Under the pieces are notes generated by a model, which saw only the letters and a program-made list of their open reading frames with translations, had not been told where the DNA came from and ran no database searches. Of a stretch of 35,950 nucleotides of DNA, positions 6,513-13,800 are shown one piece after another (position 1 is the first letter of the stretch; each line of letters opens with the position of its first letter). The translations under genes were made by a program, and so were the position numbers. Source of the DNA: a virus; IMG/VR virus record IMGVR_UViG_3300044633_001813, positions 1 through 35,950 of that record; one strand, 5' to 3'.

Positions 6513-6875
6513 ATGAAGACCAAAAATACACCATCGAAGAAGAAAGCGACCAAAGGCCAGAAGCCCCGGCGGTTGGCACCAGTGCCAGGTTCTCAGTTCT
6601 GGGTGCTCGACACCGGAACGGACGGCATGTCAGAGGGCACAATCCAAGCGCATGGACCCTACCACACGCAAGAACGCGCCGAGCAATGGATCAAGGAAAC
6701 CTCCGCCAAAGACTGGATAGGCTCATGCGGCTGTCTGCGCACTGGTGGAGCGCCGCAAGATTGGGGAGATGAATACATCATCGTCCAGGTGGTCCGCAGT
6801 GTTCGGCCTGTGCCGCCAAGCTGCGTGGAGATGACGCTAATGGATACTGAGAACAGTCAAGCCCTCTGCGCCTGA
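6513..6875 (+). CDS. Early protein, unknown
   Basis: 120 residues. It starts with a very basic stretch (MKTKNTPSKKKATKGQKPRR), suggesting DNA or RNA contact. A compact domain follows with strand FWVLDTG, helix TQERAEQWIKE and strand EYIIVQVVRSVRPVPPSCVE. A GSCGCLRTGG segment sits in the middle. No named family is recognised. A 42-base gap separates it from the helicase gene, and its stop shares bases with the next start (TGATG). Confidence 0.55.
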   Translation: MKTKNTPSKKKATKGQKPRRLAPVPGSQFWVLDTGTDGMSEGTIQAHGPYHTQERAEQWIKETSAKDWIGSCGCLRTGGAPQDWGDEYIIVQVVRSVRPVPPSCVEMTLMDTENSQALCA

Positions 6876-7522
6876 TGACCACCGAACAACCCACCCTGCC
6901 CCTGACCACTGCCGAAGGGGAGCCGCTGGCGCTGCCTCCGGCTCAGGCTTGGCGTGAGCATACAGCCGAGCGCTGGAAGGAGCGAGACGCGGAAAGCTAC
7001 GCCTTCGCCATCTACCTCGTGCGGGAACTTGGGCTGACCAACAAAACGAAACTGGAGGTGATGGTGAGCGAGCATCGAAAGGCCCGCGGATTGGAAGGCG
7101 TCTCGCGCAATTCCATCATCGCCCTCTTCAATGACAAGCAGGAGTTCAAGCCAGGGGAAATCAACGAGATCATCAAACGGCGCTCCGCACTGCTCAGTGC
7201 CGACGCCTTGGATAAAATCGAGGAGCTGCTTTACAAGGCATCGGCGGCCAAAGATCTGGGCGCGGCAGCCATGGCACTGACCGCCGTGTATAACGTCAAT
7301 CAGCTCAGCCACGGCGGCGCCACCCGAATCAGCGGCAGCACCGACGAGGGGAAGAAAGCTAAGACTTTCGATGACTTCATGAAGCTGGCCCGTGACAAGA
7401 TGAAAGAACAACCCCTGCCATTGCATGAACCAAGCGTGGAGGTCGAAGTGCTGCCGGTGGCTGTGGCCGATGGCAGGCAAATCAACGATAAGGCTGACTC
7501 ACCAGCGAACCCAAAAACATGA
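6875..7522 (+). CDS. Early helical protein with HTH-like segment, unknown
   Basis: 215 residues. After a Pro-rich start (about 1-30) the protein is helical: WREHTAERWKERDAESYAFA, then VSEHRKARGLEGVSRNSIIA with LFNDKQEFKPGEINEIIKRR, which could form an HTH, then long helices to about residue 150 and a disordered acidic tail. The size and N-terminal HTH suggestion resemble some small terminase subunits, but it lies in the early operon far from the portal, so that reading is weak. It is linked to its neighbours by overlapping stops and starts. The function is unknown. Confidence 0.55.
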   Translation: MTTEQPTLPLTTAEGEPLALPPAQAWREHTAERWKERDAESYAFAIYLVRELGLTNKTKLEVMVSEHRKARGLEGVSRNSIIALFNDKQEFKPGEINEIIKRRSALLSADALDKIEELLYKASAAKDLGAAAMALTAVYNVNQLSHGGATRISGSTDEGKKAKTFDDFMKLARDKMKEQPLPLHEPSVEVEVLPVAVADGRQINDKADSPANPKT

Positions 7523-7857
7523 ATACCAAGAACGATAATCCAGAGCGGTTGAGTCCTGCCGCTGGTTCTGTGACGAACGTCGCCAACACGCCGATCACGG
7601 AAGCCTTCGCTCGCACTGCTGACTGGCAAAGCGCGATGGACTTTTGTCGCAAATTGGAAATCCGACTCAACGTGCAAAGGGTAGCGCTGGAAGCCGCTGA
7701 CGAATGCCTCTCGTTCATCGAGGACGTAGGACACGGGGCAATGTCAGACAACGTGACCGTCGCCAGAGGCATCGTGCTCGCTGCGCTTTCACAGATCGTC
7801 AAAATCCTGCCGACCCGCGAGGGGGAAGGCGCAACCAAAACTAAAGACGATGTGTGA
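7519..7857 (+). CDS. Early helical protein, unknown
   Basis: 112 residues. A polar N-terminus (1-30) is followed by two or three amphipathic helices (ADWQSAMDFCRKLEIRLNVQ, RVALEAADECLSFIEDVGHG, TVARGIVLAALSQIVKILP), so it may be a small helical bundle. No family or motif is recognised. It overlaps the upstream gene by 4 bases and the downstream gene by 8 bases. Confidence 0.5.
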   Translation: MNTKNDNPERLSPAAGSVTNVANTPITEAFARTADWQSAMDFCRKLEIRLNVQRVALEAADECLSFIEDVGHGAMSDNVTVARGIVLAALSQIVKILPTREGEGATKTKDDV

Positions 7858-8197
7858 CCAAAAGTCTGACAATGCCCAATCGCGGGTTGGCAGCGATGCC
7901 CTTGTTCGCCTTGGGGGTGGACAAGGCGCTTCTCATGCGGATCAAGCGCGTTCTCTTGGCCTAGTGGTCGGAGATGTGATAGTTGGCAAGGAATACTACG
8001 GCGAGGATGGCTGGAGTGAAGCTGAGCTAACGCTGCTCTGGATCGGCAAAGAAGTGTGCGTCTGGCGTCAGCGGTGGAGGAATGCTCATAGGCCCGACTT
8101 ATGGTATAACGGCGGCGAGCGACCAAACTGGAGCCTCACAAGCCGCGAGTGGTTCAAAAAGGCGAACAGTCAATTAAACCAACCCAAGTTGGATTAA
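7850..8197 (+). CDS. Small conserved-looking phage protein, unknown
   Basis: 115 residues. The first 35 are polar and low in complexity. The rest is a Trp-rich beta domain (VVGDVIVGKEYYGEDGWSEA, LTLLWIGKEVCVWRQRWRNA, then PNWSLTSREWFKKA). I recall similar short Trp-rich phage proteins near this position in early operons, but cannot name the family from sequence alone. It is the last intact gene of the rightward operon, 233 bases before the terminator. Confidence 0.55.
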   Translation: MCDQKSDNAQSRVGSDALVRLGGGQGASHADQARSLGLVVGDVIVGKEYYGEDGWSEAELTLLWIGKEVCVWRQRWRNAHRPDLWYNGGERPNWSLTSREWFKKANSQLNQPKLD

Positions 8198-8211
8198 TCG
8201 ACTTACCATAA

Positions 8212-8406
8212 AGCCAGCGCCCCACACCCAAACACGCTCCCGACAAAGGCCGCAAAACCTACCTTTCCCGCGTTTCTGCGCAGTGCCTCGCCGACTTCCA
8301 GACCATCGCCAAAGCCATCGCTGCGCCCGGCAAAGCCCCCAGCCTCGCCGATGCCATCGAGCACGCCGCCCGCACCCTCGCCAAGCAAATCCGCCCGAAA
8401 ATGTAA
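8212..8406 (+). pseudogene. Startless ORF remnant at the end of the early operon
   Basis: A 64-codon open stretch between an in-frame TAA (8209-8211) and TAA 8404-8406. It has no ATG, GTG or TTG. Third positions are mostly C or G, and the translation reads like a real helical protein (KTYLSRVSAQCLADFQTIAK, then PSLADAIEHAARTLAKQIRP). It ends just before the operon terminator. The likeliest reading is the 3' part of a gene that lost its start by deletion. A rare start codon is the alternative. Confidence 0.35.
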
Positions 8407-8430
8407 CACCCCGCGCCCCCAAAATTTCCA

Positions 8431-8456
8431 GCCGCCGGAACCCCCGGCGGCTTTTT
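8431..8456 (+). terminator. Rho-independent terminator of the early operon
   Basis: An 8-bp GC stem, GCCGCCGG (8431-8438) with CCGGCGGC (8444-8451), a 5-base loop, then TTTTT (8452-8456). It closes the rightward operon. On the other strand it is preceded by A5 and followed by a short T4, so it may also stop leftward integrase transcripts weakly. Confidence 0.85.
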
Positions 8457-8467
8457 CACGCCCTCAT

Positions 8468-8570
8468 CACTGCGACATGTCGCACCCCCGTAATCGGGGC
8501 ATTCCTGCCCCGGACAAACCGTGTCCCAAGCCGGACAAACCCTGTCCGGCACTGCGACATGTCGCACCCC
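8468..8570. repeat. Palindrome cluster between early terminator and integrase
   Basis: A 21-bp direct repeat (8468-8488, 8550-8570) is centred on the perfect 14-bp palindrome TGCGACATGTCGCA (8471-8484, 8553-8566). Between the copies lie CGGGGCA-ttcc-TGCCCCG (8495-8512) and two GGACA-N5-TGTCC dyads at 8512-8526 and 8533-8547, the second extended to a 7-bp stem. The second 21-bp copy ends on the integrase stop codon. No gene is seen. Two further dyads of the same type occur at 15684-15719. Confidence 0.85.
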
Positions 8571-9961
8571 TACCGCCGCAGCGCAGGCACCAGCCTGTCC
8601 TCCTTGGAGTATCGCCGCGCCATCTGCTCATCTACATGGCCCAGCCCCACCGATACCGCCGCCACCCCGCCAAATCTCCGCAGCGCCTGCGCCTTACGAT
8701 GCCGCAGAAGGTAAGCCACCTGCGTCCCCTGCACGCCACACTCGCGCAGCCACTCATTCAGCGCCCGGTGCATGTCCCCCTCCGCCGTCGGATGTTCACA
8801 GCCGAAAAGCGAGCGCGCATTCCCCAGCCCACGCAGCACCTCCACCGTCTCCACAGATACCGGCGTCACCACCTCATGCCCACCCTTCGCCGCCGGGATG
8901 CTCAGCAGCCCGCCAAATTCCCCCAGCTCCTCCACCGGCACACGCCATTCCTCCGCCATCCGACCACGCGCCGCCAGCATCTCCCCCGCATCCAGCACCC
9001 GCAGCGCACCCGGCACCAGCACGCGCAGCGTCCCCGGCCTCACCCCCGTTTCCTCACACACCCGGAAGAACGCCCACACCCGCGCATCATCCGCCCGCAG
9101 ATCCGCCAGCCGATCCTCCACCACCGCCATCACCTCGTCAGGAATCCCCTTGTGCCCCTTCGGTTTCGGCAGCTTAAACCGCACCTCCAGAAACGCCGAC
9201 AAATCAGGCAGCCGCAGCCCCTCAAGGATACGCTCCTGCGCATCCTTCCCAAAGATCGTGTTCACGTTCGTAAAGTATCCCAGGATCGTCGTATTCCACT
9301 CCGCCACCGTCCGCAGATCCAGCGCCGGGAGCGATCCCGCCGCCTTCATCCCCCGCAGCATCGCCCACCCATCCGCCGGCATATTCTTACCCGCGCCCAG
9401 CCCCAGCCATCCCCGGCGGCCCGCCTCCTGGCGCAGCTCCGCCCAATCCCGCTTGAGGCCTTTCGTTAAATCTGCCCACGTCACCGCCTCCAGCGAAATG
9501 CCCCGCGCCTGCATCAGCATGGATGCCAGCGAGTTCACCCGCGCCTGCCGATCCGCCGGACCACGCTTCAGATACAGCGCCAGCACCTCCTGCACCGAAG
9601 CAAACACCACCGGCGCCCGCATCTCCCGCAGCCGTTCCACCTCCCCGCGTTGCAGCATCGCCGTCTCCGTCATCAGCCACTCCTCCGCCCACATCGACAC
9701 CCTCCGCACGCACACACAGCTTGCCCGCTCCTTCGCCGGATTCCCCACCACCCCCGCGCACTTCTCACAAAGGGGGAATAACTTCGCCGAAACGCAGCGC
9801 GGCTTCATGCCCGGCATCGTAAAAGTCACCATCCAATTCGGCCCATATTCAGGCACCGCAGCGTCTCGCCACCCCCTGCGCACCACCTTTCCCTCCACAA
9901 TAAAGGGTTCCCGAGGGCGAAGCTGGCGCTTCAAAGAGAAAGATCCGAGGTATGTTTTCAT
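8570..9961 (-). CDS. int: Tyrosine-type site-specific integrase
   Basis: 463 residues from ATG 9961. The catalytic domain shows Arg I in EETGVRPGTLR (R308), box II as YLLRHR (R420, with the usual first His replaced by Tyr417), GLGH (H442) and the nucleophile in ARRYSK (Y451). This order is that of phage integrases, which recombine attP with attB. The N-terminal part carries CEKC and CVCV (C65, C68, C82, C84), a possible small zinc site, before the SAM-like core-binding domain (about 115-235). Longer starts (ATG 9994, TTG 10003) would add a short hydrophobic stretch and reach into the att arm, so 9961 is preferred. The attP-like core lies about 180 bases upstream, as usual. Confidence 0.9.
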   Translation of the reverse strand: MKTYLGSFSLKRQLRPREPFIVEGKVVRRGWRDAAVPEYGPNWMVTFTMPGMKPRCVSAKLFPLCEKCAGVVGNPAKERASCVCVRRVSMWAEEWLMTETAMLQRGEVERLREMRAPVVFASVQEVLALYLKRGPADRQARVNSLASMLMQARGISLEAVTWADLTKGLKRDWAELRQEAGRRGWLGLGAGKNMPADGWAMLRGMKAAGSLPALDLRTVAEWNTTILGYFTNVNTIFGKDAQERILEGLRLPDLSAFLEVRFKLPKPKGHKGIPDEVMAVVEDRLADLRADDARVWAFFRVCEETGVRPGTLRVLVPGALRVLDAGEMLAARGRMAEEWRVPVEELGEFGGLLSIPAAKGGHEVVTPVSVETVEVLRGLGNARSLFGCEHPTAEGDMHRALNEWLRECGVQGTQVAYLLRHRKAQALRRFGGVAAVSVGLGHVDEQMARRYSKEDRLVPALRR

Positions 9962-9990
9962 GGCAACTACCAAGACAACTACCCAGCCAG

Positions 9991-10020
9991 CCATCAGAAT
10001 CAATCAGAATCAGTCAGAAT
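9991..10020. repeat. Three 10-bp tandem repeats near int start
   Basis: The units are CCATCAGAAT, CAATCAGAAT and CAGTCAGAAT, at exactly one helical turn spacing, followed by CAAAAAG. They lie between the left arm and the core and overlap the longer possible integrase starts. Candidate binding sites for Xis or a bending protein, or the int promoter. Confidence 0.6.
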
Positions 10021-10138
10021 CAAAAAGCACGATTTCACCCTCAAACAAAAGATTCCCGCACCCCTCGCGCCCACGACAAACCCTTATAGATGCTTGCCCG
10101 CAGCGCTGGAAGCCTTTGTTTATCAGGCTTGCTCAAAG

Positions 10139-10182
10139 TGGTTACCCCTCAAGGACTCGAACCTTGAACAACAGAGTCAGAA
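10139..10182 (-). other. 3' half of tRNA-Gln(CUG): attP core
   Basis: Read on the minus strand, this is a tRNA 3' part. It has anticodon loop TTCTGAC (anticodon CTG), the 3' side of the anticodon stem TCTGT, T-arm CAAGG-TTCGAGT-CCTTG, acceptor 3' strand AGGGGTA, discriminator A and CCA. The 5' half (acceptor strand TACCCCT, D-arm, 5' anticodon stem) is absent upstream. A phage carrying the 3' end of a tRNA restores the gene on integration into it. Phage genes lie on both sides, so this is attP rather than a prophage end. Confidence 0.8.
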
Positions 10183-10255
10183 GCCAGTGCTTGCACGCTC
10201 CTGCCCCTGATTCCATCAGGCTTGCAGGATTAAATGCACCAAACTACCCAGACAA

Positions 10256-10564
10256 CTACTTAGCCGCTGGCGCTGTTGTCATGGCCTCCACGGACTTCTT
10301 GTAAAGCTCGGAACCTAGCTCGTGGCTGGGCACCCAGACAGGCAGAAAGCCGTTGCCTCCGGGCAGGGGCACCTGTTGCAGCAGCCAGGTCTGGCCGGTA
10401 AAAGTGTCCACCCGCATGAAGGTCGGCACGCTGCCGCCGCCGTGGTCGATGGAGCCGGAGACGATCTGAAAGCGAGCCTTGTCGCTGCTCGGCTCTGGTG
10501 GCAAGCCTGGCGTGGCATGGGAGGTGATGGCAAACAGGAGACAAAGGGCGAGCAGTGTTTTCAC
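10256..10564 (-). CDS. Small secreted protein beside attP, candidate conversion gene
   Basis: 102 residues from GTG 10564 (VKTLLALCLLFAITSHATPG). This start was chosen because it gives a clean Sec signal peptide: Lys, a hydrophobic core, then a cleavage-like SHA-TPG. A TTG at 10591 would add nine residues in front. The mature part is a beta-type domain with FQIVSGSI, MRVDTFTGQTWLLQQVPLPG and FLPVWVPS. The DT.TG.TW pattern occurs in many small bacterial secreted proteins of unknown function. It is the last gene of the late-strand block, and its stop codon overlaps the right att arm. Position at the att end and export suggest a lysogenic conversion gene, but a lysis or virion role is possible. 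Confidence 0.6.
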   Translation of the reverse strand: MKTLLALCLLFAITSHATPGLPPEPSSDKARFQIVSGSIDHGGGSVPTFMRVDTFTGQTWLLQQVPLPGGNGFLPVWVPSHELGSELYKKSVEAMTTAPAAK

Positions 10565-10587
10565 AGGCCCGCAGTGTATCACGCCTG

Positions 10588-10899
10588 TCAAGGTCGGTTA
10601 TCCACCAGCGTCCCAGCCCGCCGCGCATCGAGCACGATGGCACATCCTGCGGCCACATGCCCCAGGTGATGCGCGCCACTCTCCGGGTCGATGTCCTCGC
10701 CGTCAATCAGGCAGTCAATGTGCCGACGCATCGCCGCCAGATAGGTCATGATCTCCACCCGATTCTCCCGCCAGTTCCAGGGGCCATATTTACGGGCACC
10801 GAGCGCCAGCGCCGCCGCCACCTCGCGGTTAAATACAGGTGGCAAAAGTTGCAGTTGCGGCTTCTGCGCACCCGCGGCGCCTTTGGGGTCCGTGCTCAC
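10588..10899 (-). CDS. dATP/dGTP diphosphohydrolase-like protein (DUF5664/MazG-like)
   Basis: 103 residues from GTG 10899, which overlaps the stop of the upstream giant gene. It shows the phage family pattern GARKYGPWNWR (34-44), a helix with AAMRRH (55-60) and GEDIDPESGAHHLGH (67-81). The Glu, Asp and His residues would place metal ions, as in all-alpha NTP pyrophosphatases. Relatives hydrolyse dATP and dGTP to the monophosphate and pyrophosphate. In 2-aminoadenine phages such enzymes help pool control, but no PurZ-like gene is visible here, so general nucleotide housekeeping is the safer reading. It is unusual to find it at the end of a structural operon. Confidence 0.75.
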   Translation of the reverse strand: MSTDPKGAAGAQKPQLQLLPPVFNREVAAALALGARKYGPWNWRENRVEIMTYLAAMRRHIDCLIDGEDIDPESGAHHLGHVAAGCAIVLDARRAGTLVDNRP

Positions 10900-13800
10900 T
10901 TCACCACCTCCGCCACGGCTCGCAGCTTGATCGCCTCCGCCTGCCGGTTGATTAGCCGTTGCACCGCCAGCCCATCGGGGTTTGTCAGCAGCGCATAGCC
11001 CTCGGGACTGCCCAGCCAGGCGCGATACCCATCGCCCACCTTCTTCTGGTAGCGCCATTCCGCATCCGCACCCATAGCCGCGATGGTCGTCCACGCGCCC
11101 GACTTCCACACCTTCCGGTTGGTTTCAGGCGTCGGCAGGGTAAACCCTCGCGCACTCAGACTGCCCAGCACCGCATGAGCCGGACCGCTTTCCGCATCCG
11201 TGTAGGCACGGCTCCAAGGCTTGCGATCCTGCTCGACAGCCACGCCCAGGATATTGATCTCAGGCCGGCCACCTGCCACACGCTGCCGCAGCACCGGCAC
11301 GTTGCGCAAAAACTCCTCCAGCACCGTCGCAGGCTTGTAACGTCGCGGATCGGCCAGCGCATCCAGATCCTTCGCCAGTGTCGGGATAAAGCCACCCGCA
11401 AAGTTGATTGGCATCTTCGCCATCTTCTCCACAAAAGCGTCCTCTGGATTCGTGCCAAACTTGCTCGCCCCCAGCAGATCCGCCAGCCCACGCATCGCGC
11501 TCACATCCTTTACCTGGAAAGCACCCACCGAGGCCGCCGCCAGCAAATGCCCGGCCATGCCCTCAGCCGCCCACTTCTCCGGGCGGAAACGCTGCCTGTC
11601 CTGCATGTGCGCCACACCGGCCAGCAGGCCAGCCGTCGGCCATTGCTTGTAGCTCACGCGCTGGACTTTATCGGGCGTGCGCTTCCAGAAAGTCAGCGGC
11701 TCAAAGCCAGCCGCGCGCCGCTGCTTCGCCTCCTCCGGTGTCAGATCCGTCCATGGCCCTTCCATGTGCCAGCCCTCCTCCTCGTCATCCTTGCCGAGAA
11801 ACATGGCCGCCACCGTCAGGCCCGCCATCAGGCTAAAAACATTCTTGCCCATCAAAAGCTGCCGCTGGCTCCGCGTCGCTTCCGTGCCCAGCAGAGCAGG
11901 AGAAAGCAACACCGTTCCCGGCACATAGCCCAGCATGTCATTGCCAAAGTTAGCACCGAAGCGGATGAACTTCGCCCCCATCATCGAGCGCATCGCCCCC
12001 GACATAAAAAGCATCAGCCCGCGCGCATACCGCCCCGCTGGACCATCGGCCCCACGCTCCTCCGCATAGGCTTGCAGCCCACGCTCCAGCGATCCCATGC
12101 CCGTATTCACCGCCCGATAAATCCCGCCGAACACCCCCGTCGGGTCATTCTGATATGCTGCCTGATCTCCCATGAACGCAGCCTCCATCCGCTCCTCCGG
12201 CCGTAGCTGCCCGTTCAGGATCTCCCGAGTCCGTGCCGCCACCGTCGCACGTTCCTGCGCCGTCGCAGGCATTGCCCCGCCCGTCACCTCACGCCGGGCT
12301 TGTGCCGCCGCCGCGTCACGCTCCGCCTGGCTTGCCGCCACCGTCTTGTAGAGTTCAGGATGCAGCGCCCGTGCCACCACCTTGGCCCCTGCCGTGGTCG
12401 CTGAGTTATTCAGATGATCCGCAGCCGCCATCAGTCGGCCCGTCCAGATCATCACCGGGGCAAAGCCATATTTCTCCATCGCATTCCCATCACGCCAGAG
12501 AGCCTCACCCAGAGGCACCGGGCGGAAGGTTGATTCACCCTCCAGCGCCTTCTTCAGATCCTCATTGAATCGCTTCAGGTAACTATAATCTCCCTTCGCC
12601 AGAATCTGCATGGCCTCTGGAAATGCCTGTTTCAGACCACGCCACCACTCCATCATGGACACCACCGCCGCCGCTCGATTTCCATTCTTCAGCGCCAGCA
12701 TCCCGCTCTGGATCAGTTGATTCCCAAAGCCATTGCTTACGCTCATGAACGTATCAAACTGCGTCCGCATCCCGCTCAGCACCGCCGCCACCCAATACTG
12801 ATTCAGCACCTCCGGCAGCCCCGTGCCCGTGGATTTCTGGATGCCATCCAGCAGCGCCGCCAGCTTCCGACTCCGCAGCACCCCTTCAGGCAGAGCATAG
12901 GCTTCCTCCGCCAGCTTCCGCAGTGCCAGCGCCTGCTGTGTCGTGATCTGCTTCAGCCCATATTCCGGCGCGATAGCCTCCCGGAACATCTCCGAGTTCA
13001 TCATCCCCAGATTGATCAGCCGGATCAGCTTTGGCAGTGCCTTCACCACCTTTGCCTTGTCCGCCGCAGCCTTCTCACCGATGCCCACGCGCTCCAGCTC
13101 ACGCAGGAAAACCTTCCTGCGTTCCTGCTGCCAGGCCTTGTCCAGTTCATTGGTCAAAGCCAGGCGTTCATCCTTTGTCAGACCCTTCAGCCGTTCATCC
13201 AGCATCAGCCGCCGATAAATCTCCCGCTGTCTTTCCTTCTGAGTCGAGGGCAGATCCATGAAAATATCCGCCCACTTCATGCCCGGATACAACTTCTTGC
13301 GCAGTGCATCCAGCATCCGCTTCAGGCTCGGATGCTTCTTCATCGCCCGCAGTTTTCGAGCTTCACGCAGTTGGCGCGCCACCTCAGATTCACCCGGCTG
13401 CACTTCCGCAGACTCCAGATCCGCCGCGAGTTCGGTCGATGCCTCACCCCCGGCTTTGTCCGCCGTCTCATTCACCTTCGTCGCCCCGCCCGTGGCACCG
13501 CCTTCATAACGCTTATCCATCACCGCATCCGCGCGATCAATGAGCATCCCCTCAGCCGCCAGGATCGGCGCATAGGGAGTCAGCTCCGAGTTCACCACCG
13601 ACCGCTGCCGCAGGTTCCGTCCCGCCTCTTGGGACAGCCAGCCCTGCCACACCTTCGAGATACGATGCCCCAGACTCCGCGCCTGCATCTGCACCACCTC
13701 ACTGCCCGACTTCATCATCTCCGTCGTCCGCTGGATCAGCAGCCCGGCCGCGTGCTGAGCCACATCCCCGGTCATGTCCGCAGGCAGGCGACCCGCCTCC

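Larger units (their letters stand above)
9964..10259. other. attP region with paired arm-type sites
   Basis: The left arm (9965-9983) and right arm (10242-10260) share a 19-bp word, AACTACCmAGACAACTACy, in the same orientation with two mismatches. Each arm holds two AACTAC units exactly 12 bp apart. An 11-bp direct repeat ATCAGGCTTGC (10122-10132, 10215-10225) brackets the tRNA-like core more closely. Arms plus core next to int match the architecture of lambda-type attP. Integrase binding is inferred. Confidence 0.7.

Noticed and set aside
6875-7522. Small terminase subunit
   Set aside because: An HTH-like segment is possible, but the gene is in the early operon on the opposite strand from the head genes and no large terminase is near.
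10139-10215. Complete tRNA-Gln gene
   Set aside because: Only the 3' half is present: no 5' acceptor strand TACCCCT, no D-arm and no 5' anticodon stem upstream. It is an att core.
8351-10304. Long Pro/Arg/His-rich rightward frames opposite the integrase gene
   Set aside because: Composition is typical of antisense frames of GC-rich genes; the integrase on the other strand has clear catalytic motifs.
10588-10899. 2-aminoadenine (Z-genome) pathway
   Set aside because: Only a MazG-like enzyme is present; no PurZ-like or DatZ-like gene is recognisable in the window.
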